Shown piece after piece: positions 8,147-17,632 of a stretch of DNA of 64,000 bases; the first letter of the stretch is position 1, and every line of letters starts with the position of its first letter. Source of the DNA: Myxococcus stipitatus DSM 14675. Lineage in GTDB: Bacteria > Myxococcota > Myxococcia > Myxococcales > Myxococcaceae. Position numbers and translations under genes: made by a program. The stretch lies in NCBI RefSeq assembly GCF_000331735.1, contig NC_020126.1, positions 8,931,501 through 8,995,500 on the forward strand. The letters are read 5' to 3'. The notes under the pieces are model-generated. The model was not told the origin of the DNA. It saw nothing but the letters and a program-made list of their open reading frames with translations, and did not search any database.

Positions 8147-11100
8147 TCACCGCGCGGCGCGCCGCTTCCGCGACTCGAGCGCCAGCATCACGAGCACCAG
8201 CAACCCGAACACCGACGTCCCACTCCCCGAGCTGCTGCAACCTCCGCCCTCTTTCTTCCCACCCGAGGTCGGAGGCGCCTCGCAGACCCCGGCGTTGCAC
8301 GTCTCCCCTCCACCACAGTCCGATGACTGCTGGCACTCGGGCTGGGGATTCGGCGTCGTCGAGGTGACCGTCACCGACGTCGTCCCCGTGACGCTCCCCA
8401 CCGTGACCTGGATGGTGTTCGAGAACGTGCCCGCCACCGAGCCGGCGGTGAAGACGCCGGAGGCATCGATGGAGCCTCCACCGTTCACCACCTTCCACGT
8501 GGCCGGATACCGGGTCGTCTCGTTGCCCTGCGCATCGAACGCCTGCACGCGGAAGGTCACCGAGCCTCCCGCGGGAAGCGTGGGGTTCTGCGGCGTGAGG
8601 ACGACCCGGCTCGGCTCGCCGGGCTCGGGATTCGGCGTCGTCGTCGTGACGGTCACGGAGGTCGTCATCGTCACGCTCCCCACCGTGACCTGGACGGTGT
8701 TCGAGAACGTCCCGCCCACCGAGCCGGCGGTGAAGACACCCGAGGCGTCGATGGACCCTCCACCGTTCACCACCTTCCACGTGGCCGGGTACCGAGTCGT
8801 CTCGTTGCCCTGCGCGTCGAACGCCTGCACGCGGAAGGTCACCGAGCTTCCCGCCTGAAGCGTGGGGCTCTGCGGCGTGAGGACGACCCGGCTCGGCTCG
8901 CCGGGCTCGGGATTCGGCGTCGTCGAGGTGACTGTCACCGAGGTCGTCCCCGTCGCGCTCCCCACCGTCACCTGGACGGTGTTCAAGAACGTGCCCCCCA
9001 ACGTGCCCGCGCTGAACACACCCGAGGCATCGACAGTGCCACCCCCGTTCACCACCTTCCACGTCGCCGGGTACGCAGGCGCCTCGTTCCCGTACACGTC
9101 GAACGCCCGCGCGCTGAAGGTCACCGAGCCCCCCGCCGGGAGCGTCGGGTTCTGCGGCGACAGCACGACCCGGCTCGGCGCCGCGGCCACCACGGAAAGG
9201 GAGGCCTGCTCCACGATTCCCCCCACGGTGACTTGCACCGTCCCCGGGAAGGCTCCCACCACGATGCCCGCGGTGAAGACTCCCGCCCCATCGATGGAGC
9301 CTCCTCCATTCACCACCTTCCACGTCGCAGGCGCCGAGGGCACCTCGTTGCCGTGCACATCGAACGCCTTCGCGATGAACGCCACCGAGCTCCCCGCCGC
9401 CACCGTCGGCCCCTGCGGAGACAGGACGACCCGACTCACCGCCCCCGGCGTGACAACGACGCTGGCCGTCTTCGTCACCCCCGCCACGCTGACCTGCACG
9501 CTGTCCGCGAACGTCCCCGCCACCGTGCCCGCGGTGAAGACACCCGCCGCGCTGATGCTGCCTCCGCCCTTCACGACACTCCACGACGCCGAGAACGAGG
9601 TGACCTCATTGCTGTGCGCGTCGAACGCCTTCACCGTGAACGGCACCGTTCCCTTCACGACGACAGAAGGCGCCTCCGGGGAGATCTCCAGCCGGCTGAT
9701 GGCTCCGGGCTTCACGACGACGGCGTTGTAGAGCGAGAGGTGCTCCACGGCGACGCGCACGCTGGCGGAGTACGTCCCCGCGACCTTCGGCGCGGTGTAG
9801 AGCCCCTCCGACGTGATGCTCCCCGCGCCCGGCAACTCCACCGACCACACCGGAGAGATGACCCGCGGGTTGCCATCCGCGTCGAACCCCTTCGCCTCGA
9901 ACTGCTGGGTGCCCAGGGGCTCCAGCGTGATGGACGAAGGCGTGAGCGTGATCCTCGACAACGGCCCCGGCAGCACCGTGACGTCCACGGAGCGCGAGAT
10001 ACCCTCCGTCGTCGCCTTCACGCCCCCTGCGTAGAGTCCCGCCACCGTACCGGTCCTGAGCAAACCCTTGGAGTCGATGGTCCCCAGCGCGGAGTGGGTC
10101 ACGGTCCACGTCGGGGTCAGGGTCCACGTGTTTCCCCACGTGTCGAATCCATGGGCCGTGAACTGGCGGGTCGCCCGTGTCTTCACCTCGTTGAGGGTGG
10201 GAACCACCTCGAAGCGCACGAGCGGACCCGGGGTCACGGTGACATTCGCCGTCGCCGTGACGCCTTCGGCCGAGGCCTCGAGGGTTCTCGGGAAGGAGCC
10301 CGCGACGGTTCCCGCATTGAAGCGGTTCGCGGCGTCGAGGGTCCCTCCCCCTCCGACGACCCTCAAGGAGACGTCGGCCGACGTGGGGTTCCCCGCGCGG
10401 TCCAGGGCCACGGCGGACACCTGCGTCTGGGAGTTCGCGGCCACCGTGAGCTGCGCGGGGGTCAGCTTGACGGTGTGCACCGGCCCCGGCTGGACGTTCA
10501 CGCTCGCATAGGCGGACAAGGCGCCCGCTCGGACCTGGACGCCCTTGGCATCACCCGTGACCTGGGTGCTCGCGGTGAAGAGGCCGCTGGCCGTGATGGA
10601 GCCCAGCGACGAGCTGCTCGTCGACCACGAGAGCATCGTCGGGACTTCACGGCCGCAGGCATCCGGGGCCGACACCGAGAACTGCTGCGTCTCGCCGATG
10701 CCCAACGTCACGTGCGACGGGGTGAGCGTCACCGTCTGGATGGGGCCCGACGTCACCGTCACATCCGCCGAGGTGGAAAGCGCCCCCGCCGTCGCGACCA
10801 CCGCTCCAGGGTACGAACCGAGCGCGCACCCCGCGGTGAGCATTCCGCTCGAATCGATGGTCCCCACCTCGGCGGGGACCGTCCAGGCGACGACAGCGCG
10901 CGGCAACTCCAGCCCCGCCGCGTCGAGGACCCTGGCGATGACTCGAGACGTGCTGTTGCCGGGCAGCGTGACGGAGTACCTGTCCAACGCGATGGACACG
11001 GCGGGGACCGGGACATAGGGGAAGGCCCCCATGTCCGTCCCATCCGATGCGGCATTGCGGCAAGGAGAGTTCTCCATCACCGTCACGTGGCGAGGGCTGA

Positions 11101-13003
11101 CGAGGAGCGGGTCCTCGGTGAGGCTCCCAGGCCCCAGCGTGGGACTCCCCCGGTAGTTGTCGGAGTGCCCCCAGACCGCGTTGTGATGGATGGAGATGTT
11201 GGACGCCGACACGACCTCGATGCCCGCGTGCTCGTTGGCGTGGATGATGTTGTCTCGAATCTCCACGGAGTTCTGCGGCTGGGTGGAGATGGAGAGACCG
11301 GCCCAGGCGTTGTTGATGATGGTGTTGTGGACGAGGGAGGCGGAGGCATTGGCGAGGTGGAAGCCACCCGCCATCGAGGGGGCCTGCCTCGTGTTGTCAC
11401 GCACCAGGCTGTAGGAGACCTTCACGACGCCCCCCGTGGCCTCGACCGCGGTGATGCATTTCTCGAGCGAGCCCCTCTCGAAGGTGAGCGAGCCGCCCGC
11501 GACCCTCAGACAGGGCATCCCCTGCAGGAAAGTGGAATCCGTCACCGTCGCGGTGGCGGAGTCGTAGACAGAGACACCTCCGCTCGCGGTGACCTTCTTC
11601 GCCGTGAGGGTGCTGTTCCCCCGGGCCTCCAGCCTCCCTCCCGACAGGGTGAGGTTCTCCACCGTGGCGATGCTGTTGTCCTCGGTCACGAGGGAGCTGG
11701 ATTGCATCACCGAGGAGTCCTTGAACGTGGCGGAGCCCGTGCCCTGGACCCTGTACGAGTCGAGAATCCCCGCCAGGGTGGAATCCTGGAACGTGGCCGT
11801 GCCCCGGATGACGAGCCCTCCCTTCACCTCGGCGTGCTTGAAGCTCGCCTCGCCGTGGAGCTCGGCCGTCGTGTCTTCGGTAGACCCACGCTCGAACCGG
11901 ACAGGCGCGTCGGTGGTCCCTTCGGCTTTCAGAGGGCCCGCGATGATGACCTTCACCGGCACGGTGGCGCCTGCGGGCCCCTTCTTCAGGTTCGTGACAG
12001 TGACGTGGGAGCCGGGGGCGAGCGTCAGGGAGACACCCGCGGGGACCAGGAGGTCTCCGGTGACGACGTTGGCCCCGGTCAACGTCCTGTCCGAGCGCAG
12101 GATGCCCTCGAGGAGGGTGGGGTGAACGGGGTGCCCCTCATAGGGGAAGGCCCCCATGTCCGTCCCATCCGACGCGGCATTCCTCACCGGAGAGTTCTCG
12201 GAGAGCCTGGCGAAGTCCTGGAGGAGGGGATTGGCATGGACGCTCCCTTCCCCGGGGCTGACCCCCTGGTAGTTGGAGAAACTGAAGCCCCACACGGCGT
12301 TGTGATGAACGACGGGCGCGCGGACATTCGACAACCGCACGCCATGCAGCCCCCTGCCCATGATGATGTTGTCGCGGAGGGTGATGGCGAGGTCCGTGTT
12401 CCTCGTGGGCATGAGCCCCTCGATGGCAACCCCTCCATTGTCGAAGATGGTGTTGTGGACGAGCGTCGTCTTCGACCCCGGGTCGACGATGCTGATGAGG
12501 GGCGTGGTGCCCGTCGGGGTGCACCCATGAATCACGCTGGAGCGGAGGGCCACCTCGCCCGGGCCGACCCACATCGCCTGCTGGCAGCCCTTGATGACGC
12601 CATTCTCGAAGTCGACGCTGCTGCCATCGTTGATGGAAAAGGCAGGCAGGCCTCCAACGACGGTGAGGTGGTCGGCGACCACGGTCCCATTCCCCTGGAC
12701 CCTGATCATGTTGGACTGAAGCTGGATGGAGACAGGCGAGGCCGCGGTCCCCTCGGCCACCAGCGAGCCACTGACATAGAGAGTGGCGTTGGTGGTCTGC
12801 GCTGTCTCCACCACGACCCCGGGCCCCAGGGCCAGCGTGCCGCCATCGCCGATGAAGAGAGCGCCCTGGAGCCTCCAGGGATTCCCCGCCGCGGTCCAGG
12901 AGGTGTAGGTGCCGATGTATTGGTTGTGGGGGACGTCGGTCGCCAGCGCGACGGTGGGCATCAACAAGACGAGGAGAATCCCGAGGAGTCCTGATTTAGG
13001 CAC
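8147..13003 (-). CDS. Giant secreted beta-helix / Ig-like repeat protein with MYXO-CTERM tail (right copy)
   Basis: 1618 residues from a GTG with AGGATG upstream. Same plan as its left paralogue: signal peptide (PKSGLLGILLVLLMPTVALA), two beta-helix modules with pairs such as IHHNAVWG and SDGTDMGAFPY, Ig-like repeats, a CGGGETC segment, GGGCSSSG, a hydrophobic helix and RKRR. It has ten Ig-like repeats against eight; repeats 9 and 10 are almost identical to each other (94-residue, 282-bp period). Repeats 6-8 and the tail nearly match the left copy, while the N-terminal 1100 residues have diverged. About 200 bp separates the copies, and each keeps its own upstream region. Confidence 0.88.
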   Translation of the reverse strand: MPKSGLLGILLVLLMPTVALATDVPHNQYIGTYTSWTAAGNPWRLQGALFIGDGGTLALGPGVVVETAQTTNATLYVSGSLVAEGTAASPVSIQLQSNMIRVQGNGTVVADHLTVVGGLPAFSINDGSSVDFENGVIKGCQQAMWVGPGEVALRSSVIHGCTPTGTTPLISIVDPGSKTTLVHNTIFDNGGVAIEGLMPTRNTDLAITLRDNIIMGRGLHGVRLSNVRAPVVHHNAVWGFSFSNYQGVSPGEGSVHANPLLQDFARLSENSPVRNAASDGTDMGAFPYEGHPVHPTLLEGILRSDRTLTGANVVTGDLLVPAGVSLTLAPGSHVTVTNLKKGPAGATVPVKVIIAGPLKAEGTTDAPVRFERGSTEDTTAELHGEASFKHAEVKGGLVIRGTATFQDSTLAGILDSYRVQGTGSATFKDSSVMQSSSLVTEDNSIATVENLTLSGGRLEARGNSTLTAKKVTASGGVSVYDSATATVTDSTFLQGMPCLRVAGGSLTFERGSLEKCITAVEATGGVVKVSYSLVRDNTRQAPSMAGGFHLANASASLVHNTIINNAWAGLSISTQPQNSVEIRDNIIHANEHAGIEVVSASNISIHHNAVWGHSDNYRGSPTLGPGSLTEDPLLVSPRHVTVMENSPCRNAASDGTDMGAFPYVPVPAVSIALDRYSVTLPGNSTSRVIARVLDAAGLELPRAVVAWTVPAEVGTIDSSGMLTAGCALGSYPGAVVATAGALSTSADVTVTSGPIQTVTLTPSHVTLGIGETQQFSVSAPDACGREVPTMLSWSTSSSSLGSITASGLFTASTQVTGDAKGVQVRAGALSAYASVNVQPGPVHTVKLTPAQLTVAANSQTQVSAVALDRAGNPTSADVSLRVVGGGGTLDAANRFNAGTVAGSFPRTLEASAEGVTATANVTVTPGPLVRFEVVPTLNEVKTRATRQFTAHGFDTWGNTWTLTPTWTVTHSALGTIDSKGLLRTGTVAGLYAGGVKATTEGISRSVDVTVLPGPLSRITLTPSSITLEPLGTQQFEAKGFDADGNPRVISPVWSVELPGAGSITSEGLYTAPKVAGTYSASVRVAVEHLSLYNAVVVKPGAISRLEISPEAPSVVVKGTVPFTVKAFDAHSNEVTSFSASWSVVKGGGSISAAGVFTAGTVAGTFADSVQVSVAGVTKTASVVVTPGAVSRVVLSPQGPTVAAGSSVAFIAKAFDVHGNEVPSAPATWKVVNGGGSIDGAGVFTAGIVVGAFPGTVQVTVGGIVEQASLSVVAAAPSRVVLSPQNPTLPAGGSVTFSARAFDVYGNEAPAYPATWKVVNGGGTVDASGVFSAGTLGGTFLNTVQVTVGSATGTTSVTVTSTTPNPEPGEPSRVVLTPQSPTLQAGSSVTFRVQAFDAQGNETTRYPATWKVVNGGGSIDASGVFTAGSVGGTFSNTVQVTVGSVTMTTSVTVTTTTPNPEPGEPSRVVLTPQNPTLPAGGSVTFRVQAFDAQGNETTRYPATWKVVNGGGSIDASGVFTAGSVAGTFSNTIQVTVGSVTGTTSVTVTSTTPNPQPECQQSSDCGGGETCNAGVCEAPPTSGGKKEGGGCSSSGSGTSVFGLLVLVMLALESRKRRAAR
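8337..8890 (-). repeat. 282-bp direct repeat, two units, inside the right MYXO-CTERM gene
   Basis: The string CGGCGTGAGGACGACCCGGC recurs with a 282-bp offset (8591 and 8873). Each unit encodes one 94-residue Ig-like repeat ending in a Pro/Glu-rich linker of the type TPNPEPGE. The left paralogue lacks these two units, so they were gained in this copy or lost in the other. Confidence 0.75.
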
Positions 13004-13190
13004 GTGTCATCCTGTTTCATGGGCTCGAAGACACCGCTCCGCCCCTGCGGAGAGCAACGAGAGACAGGGCGAGAAGTCGCGTGCGGGGCGCTGAAAAACC
13101 GTCACGAGAAACGAGGCGTCCGCGAGGGCGCCGTCGGTCGGGTAGACCCACGGCGCACGGCGGCGAGGACGTCACGGGTGACCCGGGCTG

Positions 13191-14135
13191 TCAGCGCTTC
13201 CTTCCGGAACGCGGTGGCTTCCGCATCGCGGTGGCGAGCCGCTCCGGGAGGCGCGCCGCGAGCAGGTCGATGGCCCTGCGCACCTTGCTGGGCAGGTGCT
13301 TGTTCTGAGGCCAGACGGCGAAGATTTCGTTGCCGTGACGCCCCACGCCCTCCAGCACATCCACCAGCTCGCCCCGGTGCAGTCGCTCCGCGATGAGCCA
13401 GCACGGCAGCCACGCGATGCCCAGGCCTTGCGTCGCGGCGTCGGCGATGGCCTCCAGGTCATCCAATCGCAGACGTCCCCGGACGCGGACGGAGGTATCG
13501 CCCCCCTTCCCGTCTGGAAACAGCCACGGCTTGCTCTGGCCCTGACGCCCGTAGGTGATGGCCTCGTGACGGGTCAGGTCCTCCAGCGTCCGAGGCCGGC
13601 CCTGACGGGCCACGTAGTCCGGTGAGGCGCACACCACCATCATCTGCGCGCCGAGCTTGCGCGCCGCGAGCCCGGACTGGTCCGCGAGCGGCGCGACGCG
13701 GATGGCCAGGTCGTAGCCGTCCTCGATGAGGTCCACCACCCGGTCGCTGAAGGAGAGCTCCAGTTCCAGGCCCGGGTGCTCGCGGGCCAGTTCCCACAAC
13801 AGCGGCGCGACGAGGTGCCGGCCGAACAACACGGACGCGGTGACGCGCAGCCGCCCCGTGGGCTCGCTGCGTCCGGAGTCGAGCGCGGCCTCCGCGGCCT
13901 CCAGCTCCGACAGGGCGCGCACGCAGCGCTCGTAGAAGACCTGCCCGTCCTCGGTGAGGCGCTGCTGGCGCGTGGTGCGCTGGAACAGGCGAGTGCCCAG
14001 CCGCTGCTCCAGCCGCGCGATGCTCTTGCCCACGGCGGAGCGCGTCAGCCCCAGCCGCTGCGCCGCGAGCGCGAAGCCCCCGGCCTCCGCGGCCTGGACG
14101 AACACGAGCACTCCACTGAGCCGGTCTGTCATCAC
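13191..14135 (-). CDS. LysR-family transcriptional regulator
   Basis: 314 residues. The N-terminal winged helix-turn-helix covers residues about 4-62 (GFALAAQRLGLTRSAVGKSI, then LEQRLGTRLFQRTTR). The effector-binding domain, about 90-295, carries GRLRVTA and the late GLGIAWLPCWL motif. It belongs to the large subgroup that activates or represses a divergent oxidoreductase. The neighbour 115 bp away is a medium-chain reductase on the opposite strand, its probable target. Two adjacent ATG codons (14135, 14132) are possible starts. Confidence 0.92.
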   Translation of the reverse strand: MMTDRLSGVLVFVQAAEAGGFALAAQRLGLTRSAVGKSIARLEQRLGTRLFQRTTRQQRLTEDGQVFYERCVRALSELEAAEAALDSGRSEPTGRLRVTASVLFGRHLVAPLLWELAREHPGLELELSFSDRVVDLIEDGYDLAIRVAPLADQSGLAARKLGAQMMVVCASPDYVARQGRPRTLEDLTRHEAITYGRQGQSKPWLFPDGKGGDTSVRVRGRLRLDDLEAIADAATQGLGIAWLPCWLIAERLHRGELVDVLEGVGRHGNEIFAVWPQNKHLPSKVRRAIDLLAARLPERLATAMRKPPRSGRKR

Positions 14136-14250
14136 GGGACCTCGATTGGTGAAACCGTGTCCCCAGTGAAGCCCCCAAAGCTCTCCACTGAAGACACGTC
14201 CGCCTCCCTATATCCCCCGCGCCTCTTGAAGACACGGAAAGGGAGACCCC

Positions 14251-15276
14251 ATGGAAGGCGTGATGAAGCGGTGGGAATTGCGCGAGCCGGGCCGCGCGAA
14301 CTTGAAGCTGACGAGCGTGGCGATTCCCACGCCCAAGCCGGGCGAGGCGCTGGTGCGCGTCCGCGCGGTGTCGCTCAACTACCGGGACAAGCTCATCCTC
14401 GACTCCACCGCGCCGCGCGCCTCACGCGAGCCGCTGGTGCCCACGTCCGACATGGCCGGCGAGGTGGTGGCCACGGGCGAAGGCGTCACCCGGGTGCGCA
14501 AGGGAGAGCGGGTGCTCGCCGCCTTCAGTCCCCTGTGGGTGGATGGGCCGCCGGTTCGCGTGGACGGCGTCATCCCGAGCCTCGGGGGCGCGCTGCCCGG
14601 CGTCCTGTCGGAGTACGTGGCCGTCCCGGAGTCGTGGCTCGTCGCGGCGCCTCGGACGCTGGATGACGTGAAGGCCAGCACGCTGCCCTGCGCGGGCCTC
14701 ACCGCGTGGACGGCGCTGATGGAGCACGGCGCGCCCAGGCCGGGCCAGACGGTGGTGACACAAGGCACGGGGGGCGTGTCCCTGTTCGCCGTGCAGCTCG
14801 CCTCCGCGCTCGGGGCGCGCGTCATCGTCACCTCGGGCGACGAGGAGAAGCTGGCCCGAGCCAAGGCCCTGGGCGCGGCGCATGGCATCCACCGTCGCCA
14901 GACGCCGGACTGGGAGCAGGCGGTGCTGGAGCTGACCGGAGGACGCGGCGCGGACGTCATCCTCGAGGTGGTGGGGGGCGACAACCTGGGGCACTCGGTG
15001 CGCGCGCTCGCGAGCGGAGGGCGCATCGCGCTCATCGGCGTCCTGGAGGGCTTCGAGGTGCGCTTCCCGGCGGTGCCGCTCTTCCAGACGCACGGCATCA
15101 TCCAGGGGGTGATGGTCGGGCATCGGCGGGGACTGGAGGAGCTGGTCCGCGCGGTGGACACGCTCCGACTGGAGCCGGTGGTGGATGCGACCTATGCGCT
15201 GGACGCGTTCCCCCAGGCGCTCGAGCACCTGGACCGAGGCCCCTTCGGCAAGGTGGTGGTGCGCGTCGGCGCGTGA
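14251..15276 (+). CDS. Zinc-independent medium-chain dehydrogenase/reductase (quinone oxidoreductase type)
   Basis: 341 residues. The GroES-like part (about 25-130) has NYRDKLIL and SDMAG, and the Rossmann part has the NAD(P)H loop QGTGGVSLFAVQLA at about 171-184. The zinc-binding cysteines of alcohol dehydrogenases are missing, which points to the NADPH:quinone or enoyl reductase branch. The reaction is probably NAD(P)H-dependent reduction of a small quinone, enone or aldehyde. AAAGGGAG precedes the ATG. It is divergent from the LysR gene and likely controlled by it. It converges with the AraC gene (7 bp). Confidence 0.9.
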   Translation: MEGVMKRWELREPGRANLKLTSVAIPTPKPGEALVRVRAVSLNYRDKLILDSTAPRASREPLVPTSDMAGEVVATGEGVTRVRKGERVLAAFSPLWVDGPPVRVDGVIPSLGGALPGVLSEYVAVPESWLVAAPRTLDDVKASTLPCAGLTAWTALMEHGAPRPGQTVVTQGTGGVSLFAVQLASALGARVIVTSGDEEKLARAKALGAAHGIHRRQTPDWEQAVLELTGGRGADVILEVVGGDNLGHSVRALASGGRIALIGVLEGFEVRFPAVPLFQTHGIIQGVMVGHRRGLEELVRAVDTLRLEPVVDATYALDAFPQALEHLDRGPFGKVVVRVGA

Positions 15277-15283
15277 GCGGGCG

Positions 15284-16282
15284 TCAGCGGCCCTTCTTCA
15301 CGTTGCCGAAGGCCTGCCGGTAGTGGACGGGCGTCATGCCCGTCACCTGCTTGAACGCCCGGTGCAGGCTGCTCTCGTTGAGGTAGCCCAACTGCTCGCC
15401 AATCACCTTCAGGGGCTCCAGCGAGGTGGTCAGCGCCTCGCTCACCTGCCGCAGCTTGACCAGACGCAACCAGGCCCCCGCGGGGAGCCCGGCATGTGCC
15501 TCGATTCTCCTGCGCAGGGTGCGCGGTGAAACGGCGCAGTGCTCGGCGACCGTGCCCAGACTCAGCTCCGACGCGGGGATGGACTGGGCATGGACGAGGA
15601 GCTTCTTCAGCTCGGCGGACGGCTGCGCCATCAGCTCCACCGGACGGAACGCAGGATGCGCTGTCGGAGGCCGAGGCAGCATCAGCACGTGCTCGACGTC
15701 TCGCATCACCTCCGCGCTGACCCACTGCGCCAGTTGCTGGGTCACCAGGAGCCAGTGCCCCTGCGCACCCGCTGCGGTGACGGCCCCGCGGTCGGAGACC
15801 AGCGGCTCGGTGAAGCGCCAGCGCACACGTCGAAAGCGCTGCTGCAAGAACCGCTGGAACCACCATGTCCCCGTGGCCGCCTTCCCATCCAGCAGGCCCG
15901 CCGCCGCCGTGAGCGCGACGCCCGCGCAGTATCCCCAGACCGCCTGCCCCACCCCGCCCTCGCGGAGCGCGGCGATGAGCTTCGCCTGACGCTCGAGCAT
16001 GACCTCGAGGTCGGCCTCGGTCTCGGTCCAGAACCCGGGCACCAGGCAGACGTCACACCGGCTCTCCGCCAAGGTCTGCTGAGGCCGCAGCGTCAGCCCG
16101 TCCTCGGTGACGATGGGCTGCGGCGTCAGCCCCAGCCACACCACTTCACAGACTCCGCGCCCCGCCCGGCGGTTCACGGCGCGCACCATGTCGGCGGTGG
16201 CCAGCAGTCCGGCCGGCATGCAGCCCGGGTAGAGCAACAACCCCAGCCGCCGGGGACGTGGACGCGAACGCGAGGAGGTCAC
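15284..16282 (-). CDS. GlxA-type AraC-family regulator with DJ-1/PfpI-like domain
   Basis: 332 residues from a GTG; the longer open frame upstream is antisense to the MBL gene and was not used. The N-terminal DJ-1/PfpI-like domain (about 8-190) has LLLYPGCMPAGLLATADM and the nucleophile-elbow region VWGYCAGVALTAAAGLL. The C-terminal double helix-turn-helix has LGTVAEHCAVSPRTLRRRIEAH shortened to LGTVAEHCAVSPRTLRRR and the AraC signature region GYLNESSLHRAFKQVTGMTP. GlxA-type regulators sense metabolites such as amines or betaines. It is divergent from the MBL hydrolase, with 142 bp between starts. Confidence 0.88.
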   Translation of the reverse strand: MTSSRSRPRPRRLGLLLYPGCMPAGLLATADMVRAVNRRAGRGVCEVVWLGLTPQPIVTEDGLTLRPQQTLAESRCDVCLVPGFWTETEADLEVMLERQAKLIAALREGGVGQAVWGYCAGVALTAAAGLLDGKAATGTWWFQRFLQQRFRRVRWRFTEPLVSDRGAVTAAGAQGHWLLVTQQLAQWVSAEVMRDVEHVLMLPRPPTAHPAFRPVELMAQPSAELKKLLVHAQSIPASELSLGTVAEHCAVSPRTLRRRIEAHAGLPAGAWLRLVKLRQVSEALTTSLEPLKVIGEQLGYLNESSLHRAFKQVTGMTPVHYRQAFGNVKKGR

Positions 16283-16424
16283 GGGCCCGCGTCTCCAGGC
16301 GCGAGTCGACGGACGGGCATGGGTGGCACGAAGCGCAAAGAGGCTGTCACTTCCTGCCATTGTGACGAGCGGCCCGCTGGCGCACAACCACCTCGCAAGT
16401 CCACTCGAGACCTCGAGGCCCTTC

Positions 16425-17213
16425 ATGCACATCACCCAACTGCGCAACGCCACCGTGGTGCTCGGATTCGAGAGCGCCGGACAGGCCGTGAACCTGCTCA
16501 TCGACCCCATGCTCGCGCCGCGCGCCGCGCTCCCCACGTTGAAGTGGCTTACCCGGACGCGGCGCCGCAATCCGCTCGTGGACCTGCCCTCGCAAGCGGA
16601 CTCGGTGTTGGGCTCGGTGACCCACGCGCTCATCACCCACTGCCAGCGCGGCCACTTCGACCACCTGGACCGGGCGGGGAAGCACTTCCTGCGCGAGCGC
16701 CGCATCCCCGTGTTCTGCACGCCCCATGACGAGCCCTACCTGCGTGCACGAGGGCTGGAGGCCCGGCCGCTGGGCGCGCTGAATCGTGCGCCCTTCTTCC
16801 ATGGCCACATCACCGCCATCCCCTGCGTTCATGGCCTGGGTTGGGTGGGCCGGCTGATGGAGCATGGCGTGGGCTACTTCATCGAGCTCCCCGGGGAGCC
16901 CAGCCTCTACATCGCCGGGGACACGCTGCTGACGGACGCGGTTCGCGCCTGCGTCACCCAGCACCAGCCCGACCTGGTGATTGTGCCCGCGGGAGGGGCC
17001 CGCTTCGACACGGGGGGCGACATCCTGATGAATGGAGAGGACGCCCTGGAGCTGACCCGTGTGGCCCCGGGGCGCGTCATCGCGAATCACCTGGAGGCCC
17101 TGGACCACTGCCCCACCACGCGCGAGGGCCTTCGCGCGGCGGCTCGACACGCGGGGCTGGCGGACAGGCTGCTCGTCCCGGATGACGGCGAGCAGTACCA
17201 CTTCGCCGCGTAG
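16425..17213 (+). CDS. MBL-fold metallo-hydrolase, UlaG-like
   Basis: 262 residues from the ATG at 16425 (MHITQLRNATV). The metal motif reads ITHCQRGHFDHLD: His77, Asp79 and His80 fit HxDH, but the usual preceding His (position 75) is Arg, with the nearest His at 72. Later ligands are visible in PCVHG, in YIAGDTLL (Asp) and in NHLEALDHC. The fold is a lactonase/ribonuclease-like hydrolase; the substrate is unknown. It pairs with the divergent GlxA-AraC regulator, so its substrate or product may be the regulator's ligand. Confidence 0.8.
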   Translation: MHITQLRNATVVLGFESAGQAVNLLIDPMLAPRAALPTLKWLTRTRRRNPLVDLPSQADSVLGSVTHALITHCQRGHFDHLDRAGKHFLRERRIPVFCTPHDEPYLRARGLEARPLGALNRAPFFHGHITAIPCVHGLGWVGRLMEHGVGYFIELPGEPSLYIAGDTLLTDAVRACVTQHQPDLVIVPAGGARFDTGGDILMNGEDALELTRVAPGRVIANHLEALDHCPTTREGLRAAARHAGLADRLLVPDDGEQYHFAA

Positions 17214-17632
17214 GACAGGCCGCGCCTCGGAAGCCGTCGCTGGGAGCAGCAGACCACCGGGAGGGGCGTCACGGCTCCCGTCCCGCCTGGGTGCGGCAAG
17301 TCCGTCTCGACCCCGGACCGGGCCACTCGAACGACACCCACATGCCCCGGGGTTGGATGGCTGGAACGAAACCCGGCAGGCACCATCCCTCCAGGTCCTG
17401 AGCAGTCCGCTGTTTCGTGGACGTGGCGAAGGCCTCTGGCGTCTCGGGCGAACCCACACCCTCCCCGCCCGGACGAGCCGAAGGCCACGCTGAGCATCGC
17501 GGTGGAGCACGTCCTGACCCACGGAGCGTCACCCTTCGGCTCCGGCAAGACCGCCCCGCCCCCCAGGGGCCAACGGCTCGGGTCTCGAGGCGACGGCGGC
17601 CCCCGTCGCCCCTCCATTGCTGAAGACCCGCC
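17214..17632. other. 419-bp gap without a recognisable gene
   Basis: It lies between two converging genes. The open frames crossing it are rich in Arg/Pro/Ser and look like shadow translations of GC-rich DNA. I see no strong hairpin, repeat or RNA gene in it. Confidence 0.5.

Larger units (their letters stand above)
3442..13085 (-). repeat. Tandem duplication of a 4.6-5 kb gene unit
   Basis: Two head-to-tail copies, about 3442-8064 and 8065-13085. Both left ends start with the same 17-base string (CGGCGCCGAGGTGTCCG at 3442 and 8065). Both right ends carry GCGAGAAGTCGCGTGCG, placed exactly 82 bp upstream of the respective GTG starts (7946 and 13003). The duplicated unit therefore included promoter region, gene and terminator. 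The copies differ in length mainly because the right one has two more Ig-like repeats. Confidence 0.8.

Noticed and set aside
9233-12994. A 1253-codon open frame antisense to the right giant gene
   Set aside because: Same reason: low-complexity Arg/His/Asp composition and no start context.
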